Assembly: GCA_963839165.1 (NCBI GenBank)
Contig: CAWIUG010000011.1
Coordinates: forward strand, 62,001-126,000
Direction: 5' to 3'
From: DATFVA01 sp963839165
Lineage (GTDB): Bacteria; Bacteroidota; Ignavibacteria; Ignavibacteriales; Ignavibacteriaceae
DNA length: 64,000 nt
Made by a program: the position numbers and the translations under genes. The notes beneath the pieces were generated by a model, which saw nothing but the letters and a program-made list of their open reading frames with translations, searched no databases and was not told where the DNA came from. This document shows, in pieces, positions 8,454-17,500 of this stretch. Every line of letters starts with the position of its first letter. Within the stretch, counting starts at the first letter, position 1.

Positions 8454-10469
8454 TTATTTAACCATCTTTTTCAAACGCTGTATTTCGTCACGCAAATGAG
8501 CTGCTTTCTCAAACTCAAGGTCTTTCGCGGCCTGATGCATTTGACCCATCAATTCCACTATCAGATCCTGCTTCTGGTCATTATTCATGTACTTAAGTAC
8601 GGGTTCGGCAACCTTTGAGAATGAGAATTCCTGCAGTTCTTCTTTTTTCCTGATATCAGCAATCGAAGTAGAGGACATTATCTCTTCCATGCTCTTAAAG
8701 ATAGTTTTGGGTTCAATTCCGTGCTCATCATTATATTCTTTCTGAAGCTTACGCCGTCTGTTTGTTTCTTCAATCGTTTTTCTCATGGATTCGGTTATTT
8801 TATCCGCGTACATTATCACCTTACCATTAACATTACGGGCTGTTCGGCCCGCTGTCTGCATGAGTGACCTTTCACTTCTCAGGAATCCTTCTTTATCAGC
8901 ATCGATGATTGCTACAAGAGATACCTCCGGTAGGTCAAGACCTTCTCTCAGCAAGTTTACTCCTACAAGAACATCAAACTCACCTAACCTCAGGTCCCTT
9001 AAGATTTCAACTCGTTCAAGTGCATCAATGTCACTGTGAATGTATCTTACCAGAATACCGATCTTATCCAGATAATCTGACAGATCTTCGGCCATTTTTT
9101 TAGTTAAGGTGGTAACGAGTGTTTTTTCTTTTATTGCCACCTTCTTCCTTACTTCACCAATAAGGTCATCGATCTGACCTTTAATAGGACGAACTTCAAT
9201 TTCTGGATCAAGAAGTCCCGTGGGACGTATGATCTGTTCAACAACAACTCCTCCGCTCATCTCCAGTTCAAAATCAGCCGGAGTAGCACTCACAAAAATC
9301 ACCTGGCTCAGCATCTTTTCAAATTCCTGGAACTTCATAGGACGGTTATCGAGTGCAGAAGGAAGTCTAAAGCCGTATTCTACCAGGGTTTCCTTCCGCG
9401 CCCTGTCCCCGTTATACATCCCCCTGATTTGAGGAACCGTTACGTGAGACTCATCTATCACACAGAGAAAATCTTGAGGAAAATAATCCATTAAGTTGTA
9501 AGGACGTGAGCCCGGGGCTCTGCCGTCAAGATGTCTGGAATAGTTTTCTATACCGGAACAATATCCTATTTCCTTCATCATTTCGATATCGAACTTAGTT
9601 CTCTGTTCTATCCTCTGAGCTTCCAGGTATTTTTCCTCAGAGCGGAAATATTTCAACCTATCCTCAAGTTCCTGTTCTATATGATAAATAGCTTTCTGAA
9701 CCTGCTCACGGTTTGAAACAAAATATTTTGCAGGATATATAGGGTTTGAATCGACTTCCCTTATTACGTCACCTGTAACAGAATCGATAATACTCAGCTT
9801 CTCAATTTCATCACCCCAGAACTCTATCCTTACTGCCTCTTCATACTGATATGCAGGAATAATTTCAACCACATCACCGCGTGCACGAAAAGTTCCGCGC
9901 GTGAACTCGGTATCATTCCTTACAAAATGTATATCAATCAGGTCTCTCAATAGTTTTTTTCGTGGTATCTCCATACCCTGGCGGAGAAAAATTATCTGGT
10001 CGGCATAATCCTGAGGTGCCCCGATACCATATATACAACTTACCGAAGCAACAACAATAACATCTTTTCTCCCTTCAATAAGTGCAGTTGTTGCCTTAAG
10101 CCTCAGCCGGTCTATTTCTTCATTTATAGAAAAATCTTTTTCTATATAAAGGTCACTCGAAACCACATAAGCTTCGGGTTGATAATAATCATAGTAGCTT
10201 ATAAAGAACTCGACGGCATTATTAGGGAAGAAAGCCTTAAATTCAGAATACAGCTGTGCGGCAAGCGTTTTATTATGTGAAATAATAAGCGTTGGTTTAT
10301 TTATCTCGGCAATAACATTCGATATCGTAAAAGTTTTACCGCTGCCAGTCACACCCAGCAGTGTCTGAAACTTATCACCATCCTTGATCCCGGCGGTAAG
10401 CTGCTTAATAGCTTCCGGCTGGTCACCTGAAGGTTTATAATTAGATACTAATTCGAATTTATCTCTCAT
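8454..10469 (-). CDS. uvrB: Excinuclease ABC subunit B
   Basis: DNA-damage verification subunit of nucleotide excision repair, working with UvrA and UvrC. Walker A GVTGSGKT is at 39-46. The damage-probing beta-hairpin region SYYDYYQPEAYV is near 90-101. The Walker B-like CVIDESH, the helicase motif QTAGRTARN, and a C-terminal UVR domain (~632-667, AAKDLEFEKAAHLRDEI) are all present. 671 residues, full length. A small membrane-anchored protein lies 7 bp upstream on the same strand. Confidence 0.98.
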   Translation of the reverse strand: MRDKFELVSNYKPSGDQPEAIKQLTAGIKDGDKFQTLLGVTGSGKTFTISNVIAEINKPTLIISHNKTLAAQLYSEFKAFFPNNAVEFFISYYDYYQPEAYVVSSDLYIEKDFSINEEIDRLRLKATTALIEGRKDVIVVASVSCIYGIGAPQDYADQIIFLRQGMEIPRKKLLRDLIDIHFVRNDTEFTRGTFRARGDVVEIIPAYQYEEAVRIEFWGDEIEKLSIIDSVTGDVIREVDSNPIYPAKYFVSNREQVQKAIYHIEQELEDRLKYFRSEEKYLEAQRIEQRTKFDIEMMKEIGYCSGIENYSRHLDGRAPGSRPYNLMDYFPQDFLCVIDESHVTVPQIRGMYNGDRARKETLVEYGFRLPSALDNRPMKFQEFEKMLSQVIFVSATPADFELEMSGGVVVEQIIRPTGLLDPEIEVRPIKGQIDDLIGEVRKKVAIKEKTLVTTLTKKMAEDLSDYLDKIGILVRYIHSDIDALERVEILRDLRLGEFDVLVGVNLLREGLDLPEVSLVAIIDADKEGFLRSERSLMQTAGRTARNVNGKVIMYADKITESMRKTIEETNRRRKLQKEYNDEHGIEPKTIFKSMEEIMSSTSIADIRKKEELQEFSFSKVAEPVLKYMNNDQKQDLIVELMGQMHQAAKDLEFEKAAHLRDEIQRLKKMVK

Positions 10470-10476
10470 AATTTGT

Positions 10477-10830
10477 CTAAGGTAGATTTATCTCAACTGC
10501 GTGAAAATGATCGTCATGCAGGTGCCCCTTCATACTAACAAATTCCGCTTCTTCAATTCCTTCAGGAAGCGGATAGGGCGCCTGAACCAGGTTCTGTACT
10601 CCTGCTCCATCCATTGCATAAAAAACAGCAGATTGATTAACAGGATCGGTCTGAATTCCCTTTTCCCTTACCAGCGAAACTTTAATATCCTTATTAGCAT
10701 TATTGTTAGTATCGAAATTCGAGTATAGGCCCAGTTCACCGGTTGAGGTAAAATAGAAAAAATATACAAGCAGGATAGCTGCCAGCAATAAAGCAGGCAG
10801 AATCATTTTTTGCAGCGCTTTCATCTTCAA
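10477..10830 (-). CDS. Membrane-anchored OB-fold protein, CcmE-like
   Basis: 117 residues: an N-terminal signal anchor (ILPALLLAAILLVYFFYF) followed by a short periplasmic domain. The pattern of strands, with QSAVFYAMDGAGVQNL and the ending FVSMKGHLHDDHFHAVEI, resembles the OB fold of cytochrome c maturation haem chaperone CcmE. The HDDHFHAVEI end is in the place of the CcmE haem-binding region, but spacing is not standard and no other ccm genes are nearby. It could instead be an unrelated OB-fold protein. It lies 7 bp upstream of uvrB on the same strand. Confidence 0.45.
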   Translation of the reverse strand: MKMKALQKMILPALLLAAILLVYFFYFTSTGELGLYSNFDTNNNANKDIKVSLVREKGIQTDPVNQSAVFYAMDGAGVQNLVQAPYPLPEGIEEAEFVSMKGHLHDDHFHAVEINLP

Positions 10831-10924
10831 TTCTTGGTTAATTTTTATTAGTCAGCTAATTTACCAATTTTACATTTTACTTTACAATGTAATTTGAAAT
10901 GGTTCACACAGAAACGGAGCTTAT

Positions 10925-11290
10925 ATGTCTAAGAAATGGCTCATAATCGCAGGTGTATCGGGATTTCTTGGTGTAGCCCTCGGGGCTTTCGGTGCCCATG
11001 GCTTAAAAAGCATCATTTCTGCTGAGATGATAGAAATATATAAGACAGGTGTCCTTTACCAGCTTATCCATAGTGTGGTGCTTCTTGCGCTCGCACTTGC
11101 CGGGAACGGCAGATTTGAAATTTCAGGATGGTTCTTCCTGGCGGGAATTATCCTGTTCTCATTTTCACTGTACCTGTATGCAGTTACCGGAACACTTTTG
11201 TTTGCAATTATTACTCCGTTCGGCGGCGTCTGTTTTCTTATCGGCTGGCTCTCCCTTATTCTTTCAGCAGCAAGAAAAACACCTCATTAG
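10925..11290 (+). CDS. DUF423 family inner-membrane protein
   Basis: 121 residues with four hydrophobic helices. The N-terminal GVSGFLGVALGAFGAHGLK is the hallmark of the DUF423 (YgdD-like) family of small integral membrane proteins of unknown function. A Shine-Dalgarno GGAG lies 6 bases before the ATG. It is divergent from the CcmE-like gene. Confidence 0.9.
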   Translation: MSKKWLIIAGVSGFLGVALGAFGAHGLKSIISAEMIEIYKTGVLYQLIHSVVLLALALAGNGRFEISGWFFLAGIILFSFSLYLYAVTGTLLFAIITPFGGVCFLIGWLSLILSAARKTPH

Positions 11291-11340
11291 GCCCGCTTCA
11301 CGGCAGCTATCACGCCGGAAGCATTCTCTGATAATGCAGC

Positions 11341-11667
11341 TTATAATAATGAAAGTGAAACGGATTCAGTGCTTGTCCAGAATGCTTTCTTTTTCCTGGG
11401 AGTTTCACTCGCCATAGCAATAAATAATAGGGGTTCGGCTTCTTCTATTAATAACCGCAATAAATACTTGTCGGGGTTAATATCAAGCTCATATATCCCT
11501 TCTGCAGAACTTTCGGAAATTGCTCCCCTGGTCAATATCATTGATTTATTTGCTTCTTTAAAGTAATAAAGTACAAACAAATCGGCAGGGAAAGTCATGT
11601 CATTTTCAGCGGGACAATTCAGAGTTAAATGAATCTTCTGATCTTGAAATGACAAAGAAAAAATCAA
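11341..11667 (-). pseudogene. Truncated paralogue of the island protein at 35109-35771
   Basis: The 108-residue frame aligns throughout with the C-terminal half of the 220-residue protein at 35109-35771. Shared pieces are CPAEN, YELDINP, LRLL and EAEPLLFIAMASET against ESEPMLFIALVSET. The N-terminal half is missing: a TAA lies just upstream in frame and the only start is a TTG with no ribosome site. It is a relic of a second copy, next to the AAA/DUF4143 gene. Confidence 0.7.
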
Positions 11668-11744
11668 AATGCACGATTACATTTTCGAATGTTTGGTTGA
11701 CGAGGGATTATATTTCGTGGATGCCAAGTCAGGGAAGGAACTGG

Positions 11745-12920
11745 TCATCCTTGCAGACTATGTACATCATCCAGGAGGGAGGGAAGATCATATATGCTTT
11801 TTATGTTTATGTCTTTTATCTTCATTGAATTACGACCGGCATATATCACTACCTTTTCGGATTTTTGACTTTCCGGGAACCGTATAAGATTTTTTAGATA
11901 ATCATTGTTGAAGGTTTCACCGCCTTTGCACTCGATCAGCATAAGCTTCCCTGCTTCTTTCTCCAGAATACAATCTATTTCAATTCCGTTACTTTCTCTC
12001 CAATAGTATACCGGGGGCTGCCGCCCTTTATGACTGAGGTCTTTGATTAACTCGCTTATAACCAGGTTCTCAAAAAGTGCTCCGTAAGCGTAATGGGTTA
12101 TGAGTGAACCCGGTTCCAAAATATTTAATAATGATGACGCAACACCGGTATCATAAAAATATAGTTTCGGCGCTTTGATAAGCCGCTTGTTAAAATTATT
12201 ATAGTATGGCTTTAATAAATATATGACAAAACTTGTTTCTAATAATGAAAGCCACGATCTGGCTGTATTGACGGAGATTCCTGCATCATTAGCCATTGAA
12301 CTTATATTAAGTATCTGCCCTATCCTGCCTGCACATAATCCTAAAAACCTTGTAAATGTATTCAGGTTCTCAATCGACTTCAGCGTTCGGATATCTCTTT
12401 CGATATATGTCTGAAGATACGAGGGATAAAAATTTTGAGGCTCAATCCCTGCATTATATATTCGGGGATAAAAACCTTTCAGAATTACCTCACTTAGGTT
12501 TTGATTCTTGAATACATCAAACTCGGTTATATCAAAAGGATAGAGATGATTGATATTCACTCGTCCGGCAAGTGATTGAGATATTTTTTCATTTAATAAG
12601 AAACTTTGAGAACCCGATAATATAAATTGTCCGGGGGTATCCCTGTCGTCTGATATTACCTGGATATAACTGAAAAGCTCCGGTAGGTTTTGAGCTTCAT
12701 CGAAAATTACTTTTGTTCCCGCATTGTTTATGAAACCGATAGGATCTGCTTTGATAATATTCCTGAAATCAATTCGCTCCAGGTTGAAATATTTGTAATT
12801 TGGAAATTCTGTTTTAAGTAAGGTTGTTTTGCCTGACTGACGCGGCCCTGTTACAGATACTATGGGAAATTGCTGTAGTACTTTTGTTAAATGTGCGGTT
12901 ATTTTACGTTTTATATACAT
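11745..12920 (-). CDS. AAA ATPase with DUF4143 domain
   Basis: 391-residue ATPase of the AAA_14/DUF4143 group, common in accessory regions and sometimes proposed to act as toxin-antitoxin or defence elements; no firm function is known. Walker A is VTGPRQSGKTTLL (near 24-36), Walker B is KVIFDEAQNLPEL, and sensor 1 is FILSGSQSFLL. The C-terminal DUF4143 part has a nuclease-like core (ESNGIEIDCILE, LMLIECKGG). The E-D and ECK residues resemble PD-(D/E)xK folds, which is inference. It lies 59 bp downstream of the methyltransferase on the same strand. Confidence 0.85.
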   Translation of the reverse strand: MYIKRKITAHLTKVLQQFPIVSVTGPRQSGKTTLLKTEFPNYKYFNLERIDFRNIIKADPIGFINNAGTKVIFDEAQNLPELFSYIQVISDDRDTPGQFILSGSQSFLLNEKISQSLAGRVNINHLYPFDITEFDVFKNQNLSEVILKGFYPRIYNAGIEPQNFYPSYLQTYIERDIRTLKSIENLNTFTRFLGLCAGRIGQILNISSMANDAGISVNTARSWLSLLETSFVIYLLKPYYNNFNKRLIKAPKLYFYDTGVASSLLNILEPGSLITHYAYGALFENLVISELIKDLSHKGRQPPVYYWRESNGIEIDCILEKEAGKLMLIECKGGETFNNDYLKNLIRFPESQKSEKVVIYAGRNSMKIKDINIKSIYDLPSLLDDVHSLQG

Positions 12921-12979
12921 TATTTATGCAGATATGCAATCCAATTGCAAAATTACATAAAAATCCGATAAAAGAGAAC

Positions 12980-13549
12980 CTAAGGTTTTTTTACTACCCT
13001 GAGTTTGAAATAGACTTCCTCTGGTGAGAAGATTCCTGCAAAAAATCTTTCGTATATAACCGGTTCGATATTAAGTATGGCGTCCATCCATCTTAACACC
13101 GCAAAATGGGAAGTAATAAATCTTTTCTCCAGGATCTCGAACTGGGCTTTGCCTTCATAGTTTGTACGGTGATTCAGCTTCCATTTCTCATAAAATTTTA
13201 ACTTCCGGTTCCCTATGTATTCGTAGTTGTCGAAGGTTCTTATTGAAAAGGGAATTTTATGATCAGGTTCCCCAAAGTATTTTGTATTTAGAAAGAAGGG
13301 AGCGTAAACGATAATAATACCGTCGGGTTTGGATATCCTGTATAGCTCTGTTACGGTCTTATGAAAACTATCAAGATGTTCCAGAATGTGGCTGGCGAAG
13401 ATCTCATCGAAAGTATTATCTTCAAAAGGATAGGGAAACGAGTTAATATCATGTATCATATTCCCCCCATAATCCACCAGGTCAAGATTTATGTATCCCT
13501 CTTTAAGGTCCTTACCGCAGCCGAGGTTCAGCTTCTTTTTTTCAGCCAT
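12980..13549 (-). CDS. Class I SAM-dependent methyltransferase
   Basis: 189 residues with a Rossmann-type methyltransferase core. Motif I is KLNLGCGKDLKEGYINLDL (near 6-24). Motif II is FDEIFASHILEHL, where the EHL pattern is typical of Methyltransf_11. A later stretch, GIIIVYAPFFLNTKYFG, completes the core. The C-terminus has an added segment likely to bind the acceptor. Such enzymes often modify sugars or lipids of surface glycans, but the substrate is not visible here. Confidence 0.85.
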   Translation of the reverse strand: MAEKKKLNLGCGKDLKEGYINLDLVDYGGNMIHDINSFPYPFEDNTFDEIFASHILEHLDSFHKTVTELYRISKPDGIIIVYAPFFLNTKYFGEPDHKIPFSIRTFDNYEYIGNRKLKFYEKWKLNHRTNYEGKAQFEILEKRFITSHFAVLRWMDAILNIEPVIYERFFAGIFSPEEVYFKLRVVKKP

Positions 13550-13612
13550 TTGTCCGGTCGTTTTCCTTTTTTGATATCATTAATGCAATTTAATAATTAA
13601 AGCGAAATAAAA

Positions 13613-13637
13613 TAAAAAACCCGGCAAGTTTGCCGGG
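13613..13637 (-). terminator. Rho-independent terminator of rlpA
   Basis: On the minus strand CCCGGCAA, a 2-base loop and TTGCCGGG are followed by TTTTTTAT. The hairpin lies 32 bases after the frameshift-corrected stop of rlpA (13669), supporting the longer reading of that gene. Confidence 0.9.
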
Positions 13638-13668
13638 TTGTCATTATTTTTTATATAGATACGGGTTT

Positions 13669-14162
13669 TCAGTTCAGGGTGATAACGGGGAAGTTTATCC
13701 CTTTAAGGCTTAACTGATCAACTTTCACCTTACTAACACCGCGCTTCATCATCCCAAGCTGCAGTGCTGCTGCTTTTGAAAGATCAAGCTGTCTCCCTCC
13801 AATGTAGGGACCGCGGTCGTTAATTCCACAATTACGAATTTATCGTTCCTCGGATTAGTTATTTTTAATAATGTTCCGAATTTTAATCCTTTATGAGCGG
13901 CAGTGAAAGCCATCTGATCATAAATTTCGCCGTTAGCTGTTTTCCTTCCATGGAAACGCGGACCGTACCAGGAAGCTGTCATATAACCTTTATCTATATA
14001 GGATATTGCTGATGTTTCAACAAGACTCTCTCCTTCTGTGACCGTACTGTTATTCATTACTGGTTTTGCTGTCTCACTCATATCTGTCTTAATTATAGTA
14101 AACCCAACCAGTAAAGCTAAGATGCCCACGATCGATATTCTTGTTATTAACTTCAATATCAC
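13669..14162 (-). pseudogene. rlpA: RlpA-like septal lytic transglycosylase, one-base deletion
   Basis: Double-psi beta-barrel protein of the RlpA family, which cleaves or binds denuded peptidoglycan at the septum. An N-terminal membrane or signal segment (IVGILALLVGFTII) is followed by the core GYMTASWYGPRFHGRKTANGEIYD and KFGTLLKITNPRNDKFVIV. The family continues with INDRGPYIGGRQLDLS; that sequence is present one frame over after position ~13826 and runs to a TGA at 13669. One missing base at 13825-13826 separates the two frames. The corrected protein is about 164 residues. The SPOR domain often fused to RlpA is absent here but occurs in the protein at 3078-4400. Confidence 0.85.
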
Positions 14163-14572
14163 CTCATATTTGTTATTTGATTTATTGTATTACAAAATTA
14201 GACTACCTCATAGGTACATACAATAAGGTTTTCATGAATAGTGCCTGAATAACCTTGGTCCAAAACAATCGACTATTTCAGTGTTTAAGTCTATATCTCA
14301 TATATAAAGAGTCATAAAGCCAGCCGAAAGCAATATTATCACATATAAGTCAAATGAGACGTTGCTCAAACACCTCCCTGAAATGTCTTATGATGATACC
14401 ATTAGCTCATACTAAAGCATTCTTATATATATCTGATCGGCAGCTTTCTGGAAATAATTATTTCTTCTGCCTCAGAATAGATCTAATTTAGGTTATTAAA
14501 AAAATATTATTTTGACGGCGGGCACTTTTTTAGATTGATTGCGTATAATCCGGAAATATTCGAGGAGCCAGT
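14163..14572. other. Intergenic region between divergent genes
   Basis: About 410 bp, AT-rich, between rlpA and the alpha-2-macroglobulin gene. A TATAAT is present near 14543, about 30 bases before the ATG of the latter, and a GAGGAGCC ribosome site precedes the start. No RNA gene or repeat was recognised. Confidence 0.4.
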
Positions 14573-17500
14573 ATGAACCAGTCAACTTCTACCAGGCAGC
14601 TTTTGTTAATATTTATAAGCTTACTTCTACCTCTTTTATTAGGGAGCTCAAATCAAAGTTCATCAGAAGGCGATGATAATTTTTATCTCTCAAACTATAC
14701 AACGTTTTCACCGGGAAGCAATGTATCAGTTAATCTTTATAACTACGGCAGAAGCAGCGGTACATACAATTTCCGTCTTTTATTGATTGAAGATCCGGTT
14801 GGTTTTTTTGCATCAATCGATAAAAATAATATGCGCTATGCTTTTGATATACTTGGGAGTCGAAAAGAAGTTTTATTAAAATACACATCACTTGTCAGGG
14901 AGTGGAAAGACTATATACCCTCTAATAATTACAGCGGTAAAAACAACTTGTCAGTAGGAAGAATAGATAAACCTGGGATTTATATTCTTCAGGCAATAAA
15001 AGGCGATAAGGTTGCTTACTGTGGTATAGTTGTATCTGACCTCTCTCTTGTGTTCAAGAATAGCGGGCGCCAGATCCTCGCCTATGTGGCAAATGCTCAA
15101 ACCAGTGAGTTTCAGCTGAAAAGCAGGGTGTCGGTTTATAATGAAGGGAAACTTGTCGTAAGTCAGACTGCGGATAAGGATGGTATCATCCTTATCGATA
15201 TGGATAAATTGAAAAACAATAAAATCAATAATGTCACCTCACCTATTCTCATAGCACAGGCCGGAGAAGAAACTATATTAAGCGATCCGTATTATTATTT
15301 CAGGAATGGCAATAACAGGTATTATACGGCCTACATTTATACAAATCAGCCCGTGTACCGCCCTGGTCAGCAGGTTTTCTTTAAAGCTGTTATCAGGGAA
15401 AAGGGTGGTAACGAAATTAAGAATGTGCCCTATGCGAAGTTCTCTGTTTCTATTAAATCGCCCAAAAATAAGGAGGTTTTCTCCTCTGACCTCACAACCA
15501 ACGAATTCGGCGCACTCAACTCAGACTTTATTCTTGATGAGGAGGCCGATCTTGGCGACTATTCAATTCTCATTTCCAGCGGACAGAACTCCTATTACGG
15601 TTCCTTCAGCGTAGAAGAATATAAAAAGCCTGAATATAAGGTTGAAGTTAAACCGGAATCAAAAAATTATGCTGCTAAGGATATAATGAATGGTACGGTA
15701 ACAGCCGATTATTATTTCGGATCTCCTGTTACAAATGGGGAGGTGACTTTAAGCATATATAAGAAACAGTACTGGAGACCCTGGTGGTACTGGTCAGAGT
15801 ATAACTGGTTCTATCGTTCTTATACGAAGCCGATGTACTATGGCAACCAGCAGTTGGTTTCTCAGGAGACAGGCTCACTGGATGAAAAAGGAGAATACCA
15901 GTTCAGCTATAATGTTGATGATGATGTAGACTATGATTATGTCTATGTTATAACCGCAGAAGTTAAGGATGCTTCAAGGCGGGTAATCTCAGGATCGTCA
16001 GAGGTTTATGTAACCAGAGGTGCTTTTTCAATTTTTACATCTCCTGACCGCTATTTTGTGGAACGGGGTAAAACAGTTAATCTCAGGGTCAATGCCAATG
16101 ACTTCTCCGATAATCCGGTACAGACAGATTTTGATATCATCATAAACTACTCAAATCCGCGTACGCATTATAACCAGGATCGGCTCGAGATACTCCATGG
16201 CACAACTGATGGTCACGGAAAAGCTTCAGTACCTTACTCCACATCCCGGTTGAACGAAGGTTACTATACATATGTTGCAAAAGCTTACGACAGCAAACAG
16301 AGGGAAATAACTGCATCTTCATCTTTCTATGTGGGTGATATAAATAATTATTATTACGGCAGAACCGGATCGGGACTCGAAATAGTTACCGATAAGGATG
16401 CCTACGATAAAGGTGATAGCCTTATCGCGTATATTTTTATCCCGACAAACAATACTGAACTGCTCCTTACTTATGAGTCGGATGTATTCATTAAGTATAA
16501 GAAATATAAAGTTGAAGGAAATAGTCTGAGTATCAGTGAAAAGCTGACAGATAAATTTTCTCCCAGCTTCAACATTGCTGTATGCTACCTTAAAGACCGT
16601 CAGTTCTATAACACAAGTAAACTTATTGGAGTACTCGCTAAAGATAAGTTCCTCGATATCAGCCTGACGCCAACAAAAGAAACGTATAAACCTGGAGAAA
16701 ACGCTGATTATCTTGTAACGGTGAAAGACTATGAAGGCAATCCCGTTCCAAATACAGATCTGTCATTCGGAATTATCGATGAAAGTATCTACGCTATTAA
16801 AGAAGACCAGACGCAGGATATTCAGTCATTCTTCTACGCTCCGGCGTATTCTTATATCCCGACCTACAGCTCAACACAGTACAGCAATTTCAGCAGTCAT
16901 AGCAGGGATATTACATACATAGATAAAAACTTCTTTAATGATAAGCATGAAAATGAAACGAACCTGAAGAAAGGTTCACTATATGGCAAAATAAAGATAA
17001 AGGACAGCGGCGGGTCAGCTAAAAATGTATACGTTATCCTGACTAATGAAAAATACTACTATTCAGCTGAGACAGATACCAGCGGTAATTACAAGATCGG
17101 AAATATTGTACAAGGTGAATATGAATTATATATATCAGGAAACGGGCATGACCTTACTCTGATTAAGAAGATTAACATCAATAAGAAATCCATCGAATAC
17201 GATTTTGAAATAGAAAAGCCGGTAGCGGAAGTACCACAGGAGTTCGGTCAGGCACAGGCCGGTGTTGTCGCCCAAAATGAATTGTCATTCGATGCTCCCC
17301 GGGGCGCCCGGGCTGATGGGATGATGATGAAGTCGGAAATGAAGGATAAGGTTACCGGTTATGTAAAGGCTGAAGTCCGTTCTAATTTTGTTGATGCTCT
17401 GATCTGGAAGGCTGATATTGTCACAGATAAGAACGGCAGTGCAAAGGTTAGCTTCAAAATACCTGATAACCTTACCACGTGGCGGACAACAGTAAGAGGT

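Noticed and set aside
11669..11887. 72-residue plus-strand frame at the end of the AAA/DUF4143 gene
   Set aside because: Mostly antisense to a well supported gene and no independent signals.
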